From an uncultured SAR86 cluster bacterium (GTDB lineage: Bacteria; Pseudomonadota; Gammaproteobacteria; Magnimaribacterales; Magnimaribacteraceae), in the NCBI GenBank assembly GCA_902606175.1, contig CACLEZ010000007.1, positions 28,012-92,011 on the forward strand: a DNA stretch of 64,000 bases, in the 5' to 3' direction. The notes under the pieces were generated by a model. It was not told the origin of the DNA, ran no database searches, and worked only from the letters and a program-made list of their open reading frames with translations. Within the stretch, counting starts at the first letter, position 1. Every line of letters starts with the position of its first letter. The position numbers and the translations under genes are program-made. Positions 38,896 through 47,941 of the stretch are shown one piece after another.

Positions 38896-38971
38896 TGGAG
38901 CGGGTAGTCGGAATCGAACCGACATCATCAGCTTGGAAGGCTGAGGTAATAAGCCATTATACGATACCCGC
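38896..38971 (-). tRNA. tRNA-Gly(TCC)
   Basis: Reverse complement GCGGGTATCGTATAATGGCTTATTACCTCAGCCTTCCAAGCTGATGATGTCGGTTCGATTCCGACTACCCGCTCCA; paired acceptor, encoded CCA. Confidence 0.95.
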
Positions 38972-39050
38972 AAAAGGGCTTTGCATTATACATAAATCTG
39001 TAAATGTATTCTAAATATGAACCTGCTACTCTTGCTGAGAACTCGAACAA

Positions 39051-39413
39051 TTAACTATCTTCGGCATCAAACATTTTACCTGCGGTACACTTAGAAACTG
39101 CATCGAATTGCTCGTCAATATCTTGGATAGTACCATTTTTAATTTCATATCTAATTTGTCCCCAATGAATGGAATCTTCATAAGTATCTATATACATAAA
39201 ACCTTCCATATTATCTGATAATACTGCCTCCAAAACTTGACTGCTTACCTGTTTATCATTGAGTTTATTTACACTTTCAACCCAAGCTGAATTGATTCTT
39301 TTCACGTCTTCCATTGTTCCATTCTCAATTAATTCACATTCAAGAATCACTAAAGTAGATGAAAAGATTGTTAGGGGTAATAATAAAACTAGAATTGCTA
39401 ATATTTTTTTCAT
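39051..39413 (-). CDS. Small secreted protein of unknown function
   Basis: Signal peptide MKKILAILVLLLPLTIFSS; two Cys in the mature part; MKK start at 39413 preferred over 39428. Confidence 0.6.
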   Translation of the reverse strand: MKKILAILVLLLPLTIFSSTLVILECELIENGTMEDVKRINSAWVESVNKLNDKQVSSQVLEAVLSDNMEGFMYIDTYEDSIHWGQIRYEIKNGTIQDIDEQFDAVSKCTAGKMFDAEDS

Positions 39414-39531
39414 AAATTTTCTCCTCAAACCACCTTACTCTTTTGTTGCTAAGTGTAAAGAAGACTTTTAAAAAACTACATGAAGGTACCATTGTCTGTT
39501 ATCTTATAATCACAAAGAAATTGGAGTTTTT

Positions 39532-40209
39532 ATGAAATCACTTAAATATTATGTTGCAGTTTTATGCATAGGTTTTCTTTCAACAACATATTCTGCTGGT
39601 TATGCTGATGCTTATTTTTATAAAGCCAAACCTGGTAAATTAGCTGAAGCTGCAGAATTGATGAGAGAAGGAAGAGACATTGGTCTTGCAAATGACCAAC
39701 TGGTAATTGTGCATCAACAAAATATCGGTAGAGGAGCAGAAAAAATGTTCTTATGGGTTGACTTCTTCAATACATATGAAGATAGAGCAAAAGCATATAC
39801 TGCAGAAGCTTGGACGCCCTATCTCGAGAAATTTAATAGCCAAGAGATTCTTGAACCCGTAAGAAGCTATCAGATGACTTCTTTGGATGATATAGATCCA
39901 GGAGATTACATAGTTCAGGTTTGGGTATGGAATCCAAAGAAAGGAAAAACAGCTGAAACGTTAGAAGCCCTAGAAGAAGCAAAAATTATATTTGAAAAAC
40001 ATGGTTTTCTCATAGATCTTTGGCAGCATGGTTTGGGTAGTAAAAATTATTATCAATTTGTAATGTTATCAACTTCAGAAGAAGACCAAGCAAAATCTCT
40101 TACATCTTTAGAAGGTGATGCCGAATGGCGAGAGAAACAATTGGAGTGGTTTGATGAAGAGAAATACGGAAAATTAGTTGAAAGCTATCAAGTTACTAGC
40201 CTTGATTAA
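39532..40209 (+). CDS. Secreted protein of unknown function with two repeated halves (dimeric alpha/beta-barrel-like)
   Basis: Signal peptide; repeated YADAYFYKAKPGKLAEAAEL..VRSYQMTSLDD / YIVQVWVWNPKKGKTAETLEAL..VESYQVTSLD. Confidence 0.62.
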   Translation: MKSLKYYVAVLCIGFLSTTYSAGYADAYFYKAKPGKLAEAAELMREGRDIGLANDQLVIVHQQNIGRGAEKMFLWVDFFNTYEDRAKAYTAEAWTPYLEKFNSQEILEPVRSYQMTSLDDIDPGDYIVQVWVWNPKKGKTAETLEALEEAKIIFEKHGFLIDLWQHGLGSKNYYQFVMLSTSEEDQAKSLTSLEGDAEWREKQLEWFDEEKYGKLVESYQVTSLD

Positions 40210-40216
40210 ATAAATC

Positions 40217-41329
40217 ATGACATTATCAAAACAAATCAAGTCTAAAATCTCTAAGGAAGGTTTACTAACTATATCTTTAGATGAAGTTGAGGTTCCTGAA
40301 CCTGGTGATGATCAAGTTCTTATTAAAGTTCAAGCAACACCAATAAATCCATCGGATCTGGGGCTCTTGGTTGGACCTGCAGATATTTCTTCACTAAAAG
40401 AAATTAAAAAAGGTTCACTGGTAGAAATGAAAGTTCCAGATGGGTTAATTAGATCTGTTGCAGCAAGATTTGATCAAGACTTGCCTGTCGGTAATGAAGG
40501 TGCTGGAATAGTCGAATCTGCAGGGAAAGGGGCAGAACATTTGATAGGCAAAACTGTAGGTCTAGCTGGGGGCGCAATGTATTCTGAATATAGATGTGTT
40601 CCAGCATCAAGTTGCTTGGTGATGAATGAAGGGACTACACCAGAGCAAGCTGCATCTTGTTTCGTAAACCCATTAACTGCTCTTGGGATGGTAGAGACTA
40701 TGAGGTTGGAAAATCATACCGGCCTTGTTCATACAGCGGCTGCATCTAATCTAGGCCAAATGTTAATTAAAATTTGCTTATCGGAAAATATTCCCTTAGT
40801 AAATATAGTTAGAAAGGAGGAGCATGTAGATATGCTTAAATCCCTTGGAGCAAAATATGTCTGCAATTCAAGTTTGGATAGTTTTATGGAAGATCTTGTG
40901 GAGGCTCTTGTTCAATCAAGATCCACTTTAGGCTTTGATGCAACTGGAGGCGGAAAACTATCTAGTCAAATATTAACTGCGATGGAAGTTGCCGCAAATA
41001 AAACTGCAACTGAATATAGCAGATACGGATCAGATCAATTTAAACAGGTTTACATCTATGGCGGACTCGACAGAAATCCGACTACGCTTACTCGTTCTTT
41101 TGGATTTTCTTGGGGATTAGGTGGTTGGTTACTCACTCCTTTCATAGGAAGAGTGGGGCCAGAAAAGTTTAGTGAATTACGCAAAAAGGTTGCTGATGAA
41201 ATTCATACTACTTTTGAAAGTAAATACTCCAATATTATTTCTTTAGAAGAAGCATTAAGTAGTGAAAGTATTCTTTCTTATACCAAACAAGCTACCGGAG
41301 AAAAATATCTTATAAAACCTAATCTATAG
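40217..41329 (+). CDS. MDR/zinc-type alcohol dehydrogenase family protein (quinone oxidoreductase-like)
   Basis: QVLIKVQATPINPSDLGLL, PVGNEGAGIVESAGKG, NPLTALGMVE, Rossmann-like VHTAAASNLGQMLIKIC. Confidence 0.88.
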   Translation: MTLSKQIKSKISKEGLLTISLDEVEVPEPGDDQVLIKVQATPINPSDLGLLVGPADISSLKEIKKGSLVEMKVPDGLIRSVAARFDQDLPVGNEGAGIVESAGKGAEHLIGKTVGLAGGAMYSEYRCVPASSCLVMNEGTTPEQAASCFVNPLTALGMVETMRLENHTGLVHTAAASNLGQMLIKICLSENIPLVNIVRKEEHVDMLKSLGAKYVCNSSLDSFMEDLVEALVQSRSTLGFDATGGGKLSSQILTAMEVAANKTATEYSRYGSDQFKQVYIYGGLDRNPTTLTRSFGFSWGLGGWLLTPFIGRVGPEKFSELRKKVADEIHTTFESKYSNIISLEEALSSESILSYTKQATGEKYLIKPNL

Positions 41330-41332
41330 TTA

Positions 41333-42133
41333 ATGCAGAAAGACTTAACGCAAGATAAATTAGATTGGATATTTGAAAATATCAAAAAAGACAGCAACGA
41401 AAATGAACTATTAGAGTCTCTAATAGCTGAAGGTTTTGAGATCTCTCAGTGCAAAATAGCTCTAGGCCTAGATCTTGGTATAGAGGATTTAGTTCAAGCA
41501 AAGGAAGTGCCTTTAATTCAACACAACTATTCCTCAAATAAAAGTATTTCAGTAAGTAATATTAAGAATGTACCCGCGGAGATTTACGAGGTTGAAAACT
41601 TTCTTTCAAAAAAGGATTGCCAGAGATTAATTGACGAAATTATAAGTCAGCTTAGACCCTCAACAATTGCAAGTTCTGGAGAATATGATCCAACTTTTAG
41701 AACAAGTAGTACCTGTGATTTAGGGTATAAAAATACTTCCTTTATAGATGCTATCGATAAAAAAATATGCGATTTTATTGGCATAGATATTTCCTATGGT
41801 GAAGTGCTACAAGGTCAACATTATCTTGAGGGTCAAGAATTCAAAGAACATACCGACTACTTCGATGCAGAACAATTAATAGATCATGATAAAGGTAGAG
41901 GTCAAAGAACATATACATTTATGATCTATTTAAATGATGTTCTTGAAGGTGGTGAGACAGAATTCCCTAAATTAAATAGAATGTTTTCTCCTAAAGCTGG
42001 AAAGGCGCTCATATGGAATAATCTAAACGAGGATAGTACGCTTAACGGAAATACCACACATCAAGCACATCCTGTTCAAAAAGGTAACAAAACTATAGTT
42101 ACAAAATGGTTTCGAGAAAATTTCAAAAATTAA
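41333..42133 (+). CDS. 2OG-Fe(II) oxygenase, prolyl 4-hydroxylase-like
   Basis: FKEHTDYFD (HxD), YTFMIYLNDVLEGGETEFPKL, AGKALIWNNL, THQAHPVQKGNKTIVTKWFRE. Confidence 0.9.
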   Translation: MQKDLTQDKLDWIFENIKKDSNENELLESLIAEGFEISQCKIALGLDLGIEDLVQAKEVPLIQHNYSSNKSISVSNIKNVPAEIYEVENFLSKKDCQRLIDEIISQLRPSTIASSGEYDPTFRTSSTCDLGYKNTSFIDAIDKKICDFIGIDISYGEVLQGQHYLEGQEFKEHTDYFDAEQLIDHDKGRGQRTYTFMIYLNDVLEGGETEFPKLNRMFSPKAGKALIWNNLNEDSTLNGNTTHQAHPVQKGNKTIVTKWFRENFKN

Positions 42134-42159
42134 ATCTTTTGTCATTTTAAGAGTATCAA

Positions 42160-42849
42160 TTATTTTCTCAAGCTTCGTAAAATTGTTAAAAAAATAAAAT
42201 ATACATTTGTTAATGACCAAAATAAAAAAGCTATTCTTAGGACTGTTTCATCTAAATAATTAAAATACAACAAAAGCACCGTTGTAATCATCCATAACAT
42301 CAAAATAGATAAAGTAGATTTTCTAAACTGTTTTACTCTAAAAGGATGTATGTACTTTAAAGGAATAAAGGTAAGAAAGGACAAGGCAAAGATAACCAAA
42401 AGATTGGTAAAAGGGTCCGTATCTAATATATAAAAGTAGAGAATTACAACATTCCAGAGTGCAGGAAAGCCGGAGAAATATAGATCAGAAGTTTTTAGAC
42501 TGTTATTTGCAAATGTATAACATGAGACTATAAGAATAGTAGCTACTGATATTAAAGCCATTCCTTCAGGTACTAAATCAAGCCAATAAATTACAAAAGC
42601 AGGTAGAAAAACATAATTTAGATAGTCGATGATATTATCTAAATTTTCACCATTTATGTTTGGTGTATATTTTTTTACATCAACCCTTCTGGCTAGAGAC
42701 CCATCTACTCCATCTATAAAGAGTGCTATTGCAAGATAGAAAAAAACTAATGGTAAATTTCTTTCTATGGATGCAATCAGAGCTAAAAAGCTAAAGAAAA
42801 CACCAGATACGGTAAAAAGATGTACTCCGTATGAAAGAAAGACTCTCAA
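42160..42849 (-). CDS. pcs: Phosphatidylcholine synthase (CDP-alcohol phosphatidyltransferase)
   Basis: FIDGVDGSLARRVDVKKYTPNINGENLDNIIDYLNYVFLPAFVIYW matches the Pcs-type CDP-alcohol motif; several TM helices. Confidence 0.88.
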   Translation of the reverse strand: MRVFLSYGVHLFTVSGVFFSFLALIASIERNLPLVFFYLAIALFIDGVDGSLARRVDVKKYTPNINGENLDNIIDYLNYVFLPAFVIYWLDLVPEGMALISVATILIVSCYTFANNSLKTSDLYFSGFPALWNVVILYFYILDTDPFTNLLVIFALSFLTFIPLKYIHPFRVKQFRKSTLSILMLWMITTVLLLYFNYLDETVLRIAFLFWSLTNVYFIFLTILRSLRK

Positions 42850-42851
42850 AA

Positions 42852-43283
42852 TTACTCTGACTTTAATTTATCTAGCATTTTGCCCATCATTGCATGTAGC
42901 GTATTCACTGCCTGTAAAGGTCTCACTATTACTTTAAATTCAATAATTTTATTATCCTGATCCCATGTAATAAGGTCAATGCCATTAACGTATATCCCAT
43001 TCATTTCAGTTTCGAATTCTAAACATGCAGAATTACCGTTAATAATTTCTTTCACATACTTAAACTTAGAGCTCTTTTTATCTGGGTCTTTATTTGTTTT
43101 TTCAGAACTAAATACGCCTGAAGCAGCAGACAAATATAACTTCGTGATTTCTTTTCCTCTTTGGGGTGTAAATACTACTGGTGAATAAAATATAACATCT
43201 TCGTGAAGAAGCTCATCTAGTTTATCTGCTGCTCCCGAACCGCCGCTTTTCATTACATCATGCCATTTATCTACTGCATTCAT
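42852..43283 (-). CDS. NTF2-like (SnoaL-type) protein
   Basis: MNAVDKWHDVMKSG..LDELLHEDVIFYSPVVFTPQRGKEITKLYLSAA; listed ORF start at 43370 reads through a tRNA, so start set at 43283. Confidence 0.75.
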   Translation of the reverse strand: MNAVDKWHDVMKSGGSGAADKLDELLHEDVIFYSPVVFTPQRGKEITKLYLSAASGVFSSEKTNKDPDKKSSKFKYVKEIINGNSACLEFETEMNGIYVNGIDLITWDQDNKIIEFKVIVRPLQAVNTLHAMMGKMLDKLKSE

Positions 43284-43308
43284 TTTTATATCCTTATTCA
43301 ATGTTTTT

Positions 43309-43385
43309 TGGCGGGGCTGGCAGGATTCGAACCTGCTACCTTCTAGTTCGTAGCCAGACACTCTATCCAAATGAGCTACAGCCCC
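43309..43385 (-). tRNA. tRNA-Arg(ACG)
   Basis: Reverse complement GGGGCTGTAGCTCATTTGGATAGAGTGTCTGGCTACGAACTAGAAGGTAGCAGGTTCGAATCCTGCCAGCCCCGCCA; full cloverleaf and CCA. Confidence 0.95.
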
Positions 43386-43428
43386 TAGAATAGATTATAA
43401 CTCCTATTCAGATAACTTCATTCGCTAT

Positions 43429-43596
43429 CTAATCTTCACTTGAGATACGATTGTATACTTCTTCGCGATGAATTTTGACATCGTCCGGAGCAGTAATACC
43501 TATCCTTACCTGCCCTCCTCTGATATCTAAAACCGTTATTTTGATATCATCGCCAATGTACATTGACTCTTCAGCCTTCCTGCTTAGTACTAACAT
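43429..43596 (-). CDS. csrA: Carbon storage regulator CsrA (not in the ORF track)
   Basis: Hand translation [65 protein letters not shown] before ATG. Confidence 0.96.
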   Translation of the reverse strand: MLVLSRKAEESMYIGDDIKITVLDIRGGQVRIGITAPDDVKIHREEVYNRISSED

Positions 43597-43664
43597 AAAC
43601 CCTCCCCAGTAATCTATGTATCTATAAGAACCTTATCAGTTATAAATGATAAGAAAAAGGTTTT

Positions 43665-44054
43665 TTAAGCGTTTTTTAGTACTTTTTCGAGTTGGTCAAG
43701 AGATGAAAGCATACCTTGTCTGATAGCTTCGGAAAATTCAGGAGGATCAATTTCGGTAGTCCATTCAAAAATTGTATTACCTTCAATTTCTGATAATTTA
43801 ATTTTTGCTAGATGGTGTTGAATGGGAATCACAGTCTCTATAGCAGAATACGAAAGCTCCATATTCTCATCATTACATTCTATTATTTCTTCAACCAGTC
43901 TGCCCATACCTGTCATTTTGAAGATCCTCTTATTGCCATCAAGTTCAATACTCTCAACTCCCGGCACCCAGTCACTTCTAGAGATGTTACTGACAATATT
44001 CCAAATACTTTCTGGGGGAAATTCAAACTCCCTTGTCTCTTTAATCTTATTCAT
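43665..44054 (-). CDS. SRPBCC family protein
   Basis: REFEFPPESIWNIVSNISRSDWVPGVESIEL..RIFKMTGMGRLVEEI, START-like pattern. Confidence 0.75.
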   Translation of the reverse strand: MNKIKETREFEFPPESIWNIVSNISRSDWVPGVESIELDGNKRIFKMTGMGRLVEEIIECNDENMELSYSAIETVIPIQHHLAKIKLSEIEGNTIFEWTTEIDPPEFSEAIRQGMLSSLDQLEKVLKNA

Positions 44055-44524
44055 AGATTTCTTACTTTTTTTATTCGAATTTTATTTTTTTCACCTTTTA
44101 TCTTTAAAAACATAGATCCAAACAAACCAGTTTCAAGAACAACTTTATCACCCGGTGTAGGAATATCTTTTTTTCTAATGGTTTCTATATTTTTCCAGAC
44201 AGACTTATCATTCAATTCAAATAAATAATCCCTTCCAGACAATCTCACTCCTACCAGGACGAGATTATCATTTATGACAGATCTTGGTGCTTTGACTATT
44301 ACCTTATCATCTTGTCCCTCACCATCTTCGATCTTCTCTTGAAAGATGGCTATATCTTCCTGATCAACAAGAATTAATTTTTTATCAGTATTAAAGAAGC
44401 TATCAAAACAAGACAGTCTTTCTTTATCGTTTTCTATCAAAGTGCAGTCTTCAATTTTCTTATCATCTGAAACTAAAAAATTAGATAGATAGAAAACAAA
44501 TGATATAAGAAAGAATCTTTTCAT
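44051..44524 (-). CDS. Secreted protein of unknown function
   Basis: Signal peptide MKRFFLISFVFYLSNFLVSDD; CTLIENDKERLSCFDSFF motif; overlaps its neighbours. Confidence 0.6.
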   Translation of the reverse strand: MKRFFLISFVFYLSNFLVSDDKKIEDCTLIENDKERLSCFDSFFNTDKKLILVDQEDIAIFQEKIEDGEGQDDKVIVKAPRSVINDNLVLVGVRLSGRDYLFELNDKSVWKNIETIRKKDIPTPGDKVVLETGLFGSMFLKIKGEKNKIRIKKVRNL

Positions 44525-45384
44525 TAACTATTTTTTGCAGCTTCAGGTGGTTCAATGTCATCAGGAACAAAAAAGTCTGGTGCCAATTCTGAAAAAGGAA
44601 CTTCAGCATACTGAGAGAAATCAGTCACTCCATTATCAGCAAGCAAATTATCATCAATACAGAAATTCCCTGTAAATTCCTTGGAATCTTTAGTTAATAT
44701 TACATAAGCTGCATCAGCCATTATCTCTGGAGATCTTGATATATTCATAATACTATCTCCTCCTAACGCGTTCTTTATAGCTGCAGTCGCAACAGCAGTT
44801 CTGGGCCACAGGGCATTGACAGCAACCCCATCTTCTTTAAATTCTTCTGCCATACCAAGAACGCAAAGACTCATTCCGAATTTAGCCATCGTATAAGCAA
44901 CATGTGGACCGAACCATTTTGGATCCATGTCCAAAGGAGGTGACAAATTTAGAATATGAGGATTATCAGACTTTAGCAGATGCGGAAGGCAAACTTTACT
45001 GACCAAAAAAGTGCCTCTAGCATTTATTTGATTCATTAAATCATACCTTTTCATATCAGTTTGAAGAGTACCAGTCAGTTGAATTGCTGATGCATTGTTT
45101 ACGCAAATATCAATACCACCGAAATGATCTAAGCCTTTATTTACTGCATCTCTTACATTTTCTTCGTCTCTTATATCGCAAATTACAGGTAATGCCTGAC
45201 CGCCCTCTTCAATGATTTCATCTGCAGCGGTATAAATGGTGCCTGGAAGTTTAGGATGAGGTTCAGCTGTTTTTGCAGCTAAAATGATATTCGCTCCATC
45301 CTTGGCAGCTCTCTTGGCAATTGCGAGTCCTATACCTCTGCTGGCCCCAGAAACAAATAAAGTTTTATTTTTAAGATCGTTCAT
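44524..45384 (-). CDS. SDR family oxidoreductase
   Basis: FVSGASRGIGLAIAKRAAKDGANIILAAKT, NNASAIQLTGT, YTMAKFGMSLCVLGMAEE; start at 45384 preferred. Confidence 0.9.
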   Translation of the reverse strand: MNDLKNKTLFVSGASRGIGLAIAKRAAKDGANIILAAKTAEPHPKLPGTIYTAADEIIEEGGQALPVICDIRDEENVRDAVNKGLDHFGGIDICVNNASAIQLTGTLQTDMKRYDLMNQINARGTFLVSKVCLPHLLKSDNPHILNLSPPLDMDPKWFGPHVAYTMAKFGMSLCVLGMAEEFKEDGVAVNALWPRTAVATAAIKNALGGDSIMNISRSPEIMADAAYVILTKDSKEFTGNFCIDDNLLADNGVTDFSQYAEVPFSELAPDFFVPDDIEPPEAAKNS

Positions 45385-45395
45385 ATTTTTCTCCT

Positions 45396-46769
45396 TTAAC
45401 TTGGTGATATTCCTAATTTTTTTTCGCAAAATGAGATGATTTGACCTGCAATATCAATCTCTAGTGTCTTTTCTATACCTTGAATACCTGGTGAACTGTT
45501 TACCTCTAGGACCAATGGACCTCTATTACTTCTTAGTATATCAACTCCAGCAACGGAAAGCCCTATTGCCTTGGCAGCTCTAACTGCTATTCCTCTTTCT
45601 TTTGGAGATATAGATGTACTGTGAGCCACGCCACCTTGGTGTAGATTAGATCTAAAGTCATTTTCTTTATTGGACCTTAAAACAGATCCAACAACCTTAC
45701 CATCTATGACTAAACATCTTAAATCTTCTCCTTTTGACTCCTCTATAAACTCTTGCACTAAAAAATTAGCTTGTAATCCTCTAAATGCATTTATGACCGT
45801 CTCAGCAGCCTTCTTAGTTTCAGCTAAAATTACACCTTTTCCTTGAGAAGATTCTAATAATTTTATAACAAGAGGCATTGTTCCAACTGTATTAATTACT
45901 CCCATAGTATCTTTAGGAGAAGAAGCAAACCCTGTAACAGGCATATTAATGTTAGCTGAAGCAAGTAATTGATGTGCTAAAAGCTTGTCTCTTGAGTTTG
46001 CAATTGCCTGAGGATCATTTAATGGTAAAGCGCCTGTTAATTGAAACTGTCTTGTTACAGCAAGACCATAAGACGTAATTGATGCTCCAATTCTTGGAAT
46101 TACCACATCATATTTAGGAAGGGGATTTGAGTCATAAAAGATTTCAGGATTTCCTGTATCAACATCTAAAAAACATCTGGTAGAGTTTATTGGTTCGACT
46201 TGATGACCTCTTTGCTGACCTGCAATTACTATCCTCTTAGAGGTATAATTATTTGGCTCTCTTGTTAAAAGAGCAATTCTTAATGCTCTGCGAGATTTCA
46301 AAACCCTTTTCTTTCTGGTTGAGTAGGGATTTTTAGACTGAGGTTGACCATTTAAGAAACTTTCATTGGGAAAAACTGTCATATCTACACCTATTGAGCT
46401 TCTGCCCAATAACATTCTATATTGCATGCTATGTCTATCCGTTAGAGATATTTCCACTGACCAAGTTTGCCCTGAAATTTCAATATCAGTTTTTATGAAG
46501 TATCTTTTTTCAGATTCTCCATTTGAGCTTGTAACCTTTCTTCGGCCAATCAATGGTGCCGAACAAGAAATAGTAAAATTTGGTTTTTCTGGAAGAGGAG
46601 AGATTTCGAATCTAACAAACTTTTTCTTTTTTACTTTAAATACTTCAATGTGTTTAGCGTGAAGTACAGAGGTTTGTGCTCCAGTATCAACTTTAGCCTT
46701 TATATATGGAAGATTGATTGCAGGGAGACTCACCCACTCTTCCCATCCTAGATCTATGCTTGCATTCAT
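45396..46769 (-). CDS. Fusion: retropepsin-like ATP-dependent zinc protease (RimB-like) plus RimK-like ATP-grasp ligase
   Basis: N-terminal IKAKVDTGAQTSVLHA..LLGRSSIG; C-terminal LLTREPNNYTSKRIVIAGQQRGHQVEPIN, LPLVIKLLESSQGKGVILAE, VAGVDILRSNRGPLVLEVNSSPGIQGIE. Confidence 0.88.
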   Translation of the reverse strand: MNASIDLGWEEWVSLPAINLPYIKAKVDTGAQTSVLHAKHIEVFKVKKKKFVRFEISPLPEKPNFTISCSAPLIGRRKVTSSNGESEKRYFIKTDIEISGQTWSVEISLTDRHSMQYRMLLGRSSIGVDMTVFPNESFLNGQPQSKNPYSTRKKRVLKSRRALRIALLTREPNNYTSKRIVIAGQQRGHQVEPINSTRCFLDVDTGNPEIFYDSNPLPKYDVVIPRIGASITSYGLAVTRQFQLTGALPLNDPQAIANSRDKLLAHQLLASANINMPVTGFASSPKDTMGVINTVGTMPLVIKLLESSQGKGVILAETKKAAETVINAFRGLQANFLVQEFIEESKGEDLRCLVIDGKVVGSVLRSNKENDFRSNLHQGGVAHSTSISPKERGIAVRAAKAIGLSVAGVDILRSNRGPLVLEVNSSPGIQGIEKTLEIDIAGQIISFCEKKLGISPS

Positions 46770-46781
46770 ATAATTTCATGA

Positions 46782-46871
46782 TGGCGGAGAGAGAGGGATT
46801 CGAACCCTCGAAGGCTTTGACACCTTACACGCTTTCCAAGCGTGCGCATTCGACCACTCTGCCATCTCTCC
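46782..46871 (-). tRNA. tRNA-Ser(GGA)
   Basis: Reverse complement GGAGAGATGGCAGAGTGGTCGAATGCGCACGCTTGGAAAGCGTGTAAGGTGTCAAAGCCTTCGAGGGTTCGAATCCCTCTCTCTCCGCCA; class II variable arm. Confidence 0.95.
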
Positions 46872-46929
46872 TTTTTTGTTGCGGCATTATAGTGTTTTTT
46901 ATAGAAATGTCTGAATAACAAATTGTTTA

Positions 46930-47130
46930 TCAGTAATGTGGAGGTTTTTCAGCTATATCTTCAATAATATTCTTTTCGTTAGATTCTTTTAAAGACTTTA
47001 ATTCTTCTTTTAATAAAACAATCTCTTTCTGTTGTATGCTCAATTCTTTACTAAGCTTTTCTATAGTATCTTCCTGAAAGGTCGCTCTTGCTTCCAATTC
47101 ATTTAATCTTTTGCCTTCTGAATCTATCAT
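46930..47130 (-). CDS. slyX: SlyX family protein
   Basis: Coiled coil LNELEARATFQEDTIEKLSKELSIQQKEI and C-terminal PPHY. Confidence 0.85.
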   Translation of the reverse strand: MIDSEGKRLNELEARATFQEDTIEKLSKELSIQQKEIVLLKEELKSLKESNEKNIIEDIAEKPPHY

Positions 47131-47140
47131 TTATAAAATT

Positions 47141-47938
47141 TTATTGTCTAATATCTCTTGTAATTTCAATATTAAAATTTGGTGTCGTTCTGATTGGATT
47201 AATTTCAATTCCACCTCTTCTAAGAAAATTTGCCCTTACTGAAAGGTCTTTCAATCTGCACCTTTTCAGTAGGTCTGTGAAAATTCTTTCCACGCACTCC
47301 TCGTGAAATCCCTGATGATTTCTGTAGGAAAGCAGATAACGAAGAAGTCCATCATGTTGAATAGAGTTTCCATTATAGGAAATATATATCGTTGCCCAGT
47401 CAGGCTGAGAGGTAACAGGGCATAAACTTCTAAAAAGACTACATGACAAATATTCGCTAGTATTTTCTTTTTCACCTGGTTGAATTACTTGAGAGTTTGG
47501 GTACGAATCTATCTTCTCTAAATATTCTTCATCTATAGAAGCTGAGCTGTCTGAGATTGATCTTGGTAACATGTCTAAATCAACATCAACTTCTGTTTTC
47601 AATGCTTTATCTAAATCATCTTTAATGAGATCTTTTAGAGTATCTAGGGATTTAAATTTTTTATTATTAAGAGAGTATAAATATAACTTTAAAGATTTTG
47701 ATTCCACAAAATATTTTGAGTTGCAATCATATGAGATATTGAGAATCTTATTTTGAGGGATGCCCACATCATTGAGCCATGAGGTTTCGTAGGAAGTCCA
47801 AAAGTCCCTACCATGAAAATCAGAAAATTCATTTAAACCATTTTTTATCCTTGACTCTAATCTGCTTATTGGTGAAAGAATCGTAGGATCATACTGCAAG
47901 GGAATGATTGAATCTTGACCGAGGATTGTATTCTCCAT
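47141..47938 (-). CDS. queF: NADPH-dependent 7-cyano-7-deazaguanine reductase QueF (long form)
   Basis: LSCSLFRSLCPVTSQPDWATIYISYNG, YLLSYRNHQGFHEECVERIFTDL, NFLRRGGIEINPIRT. Confidence 0.93.
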   Translation of the reverse strand: MENTILGQDSIIPLQYDPTILSPISRLESRIKNGLNEFSDFHGRDFWTSYETSWLNDVGIPQNKILNISYDCNSKYFVESKSLKLYLYSLNNKKFKSLDTLKDLIKDDLDKALKTEVDVDLDMLPRSISDSSASIDEEYLEKIDSYPNSQVIQPGEKENTSEYLSCSLFRSLCPVTSQPDWATIYISYNGNSIQHDGLLRYLLSYRNHQGFHEECVERIFTDLLKRCRLKDLSVRANFLRRGGIEINPIRTTPNFNIEITRDIRQ

Positions 47939-47941
47939 TAT

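Noticed and set aside
43284-43370. N-terminal extension MDRVSGYELEGSRFESCQPRQKTLNKDIK of the NTF2-like ORF
   Set aside because: It translates through tRNA-Arg(ACG); the Met at 43283 is the sensible start.
43812-44228. Overlapping plus-strand ORFs (43812-44228 and 43822-44115)
   Set aside because: Antisense to the SRPBCC gene and the 44051-44524 gene; no family motif or Shine-Dalgarno seen.
38896-46871. tRNA genes considered as integration sites for a genomic island
   Set aside because: No integrase and no visible attachment-site duplication; neighbouring genes look like ordinary chromosomal content.
46718-46918. Plus-strand ORF MAEREGFEPSKALTPYTLSKRAHSTTLPS...
   Set aside because: Antisense reading of tRNA-Ser(GGA) at 46782-46871; a well-known spurious ORF type.
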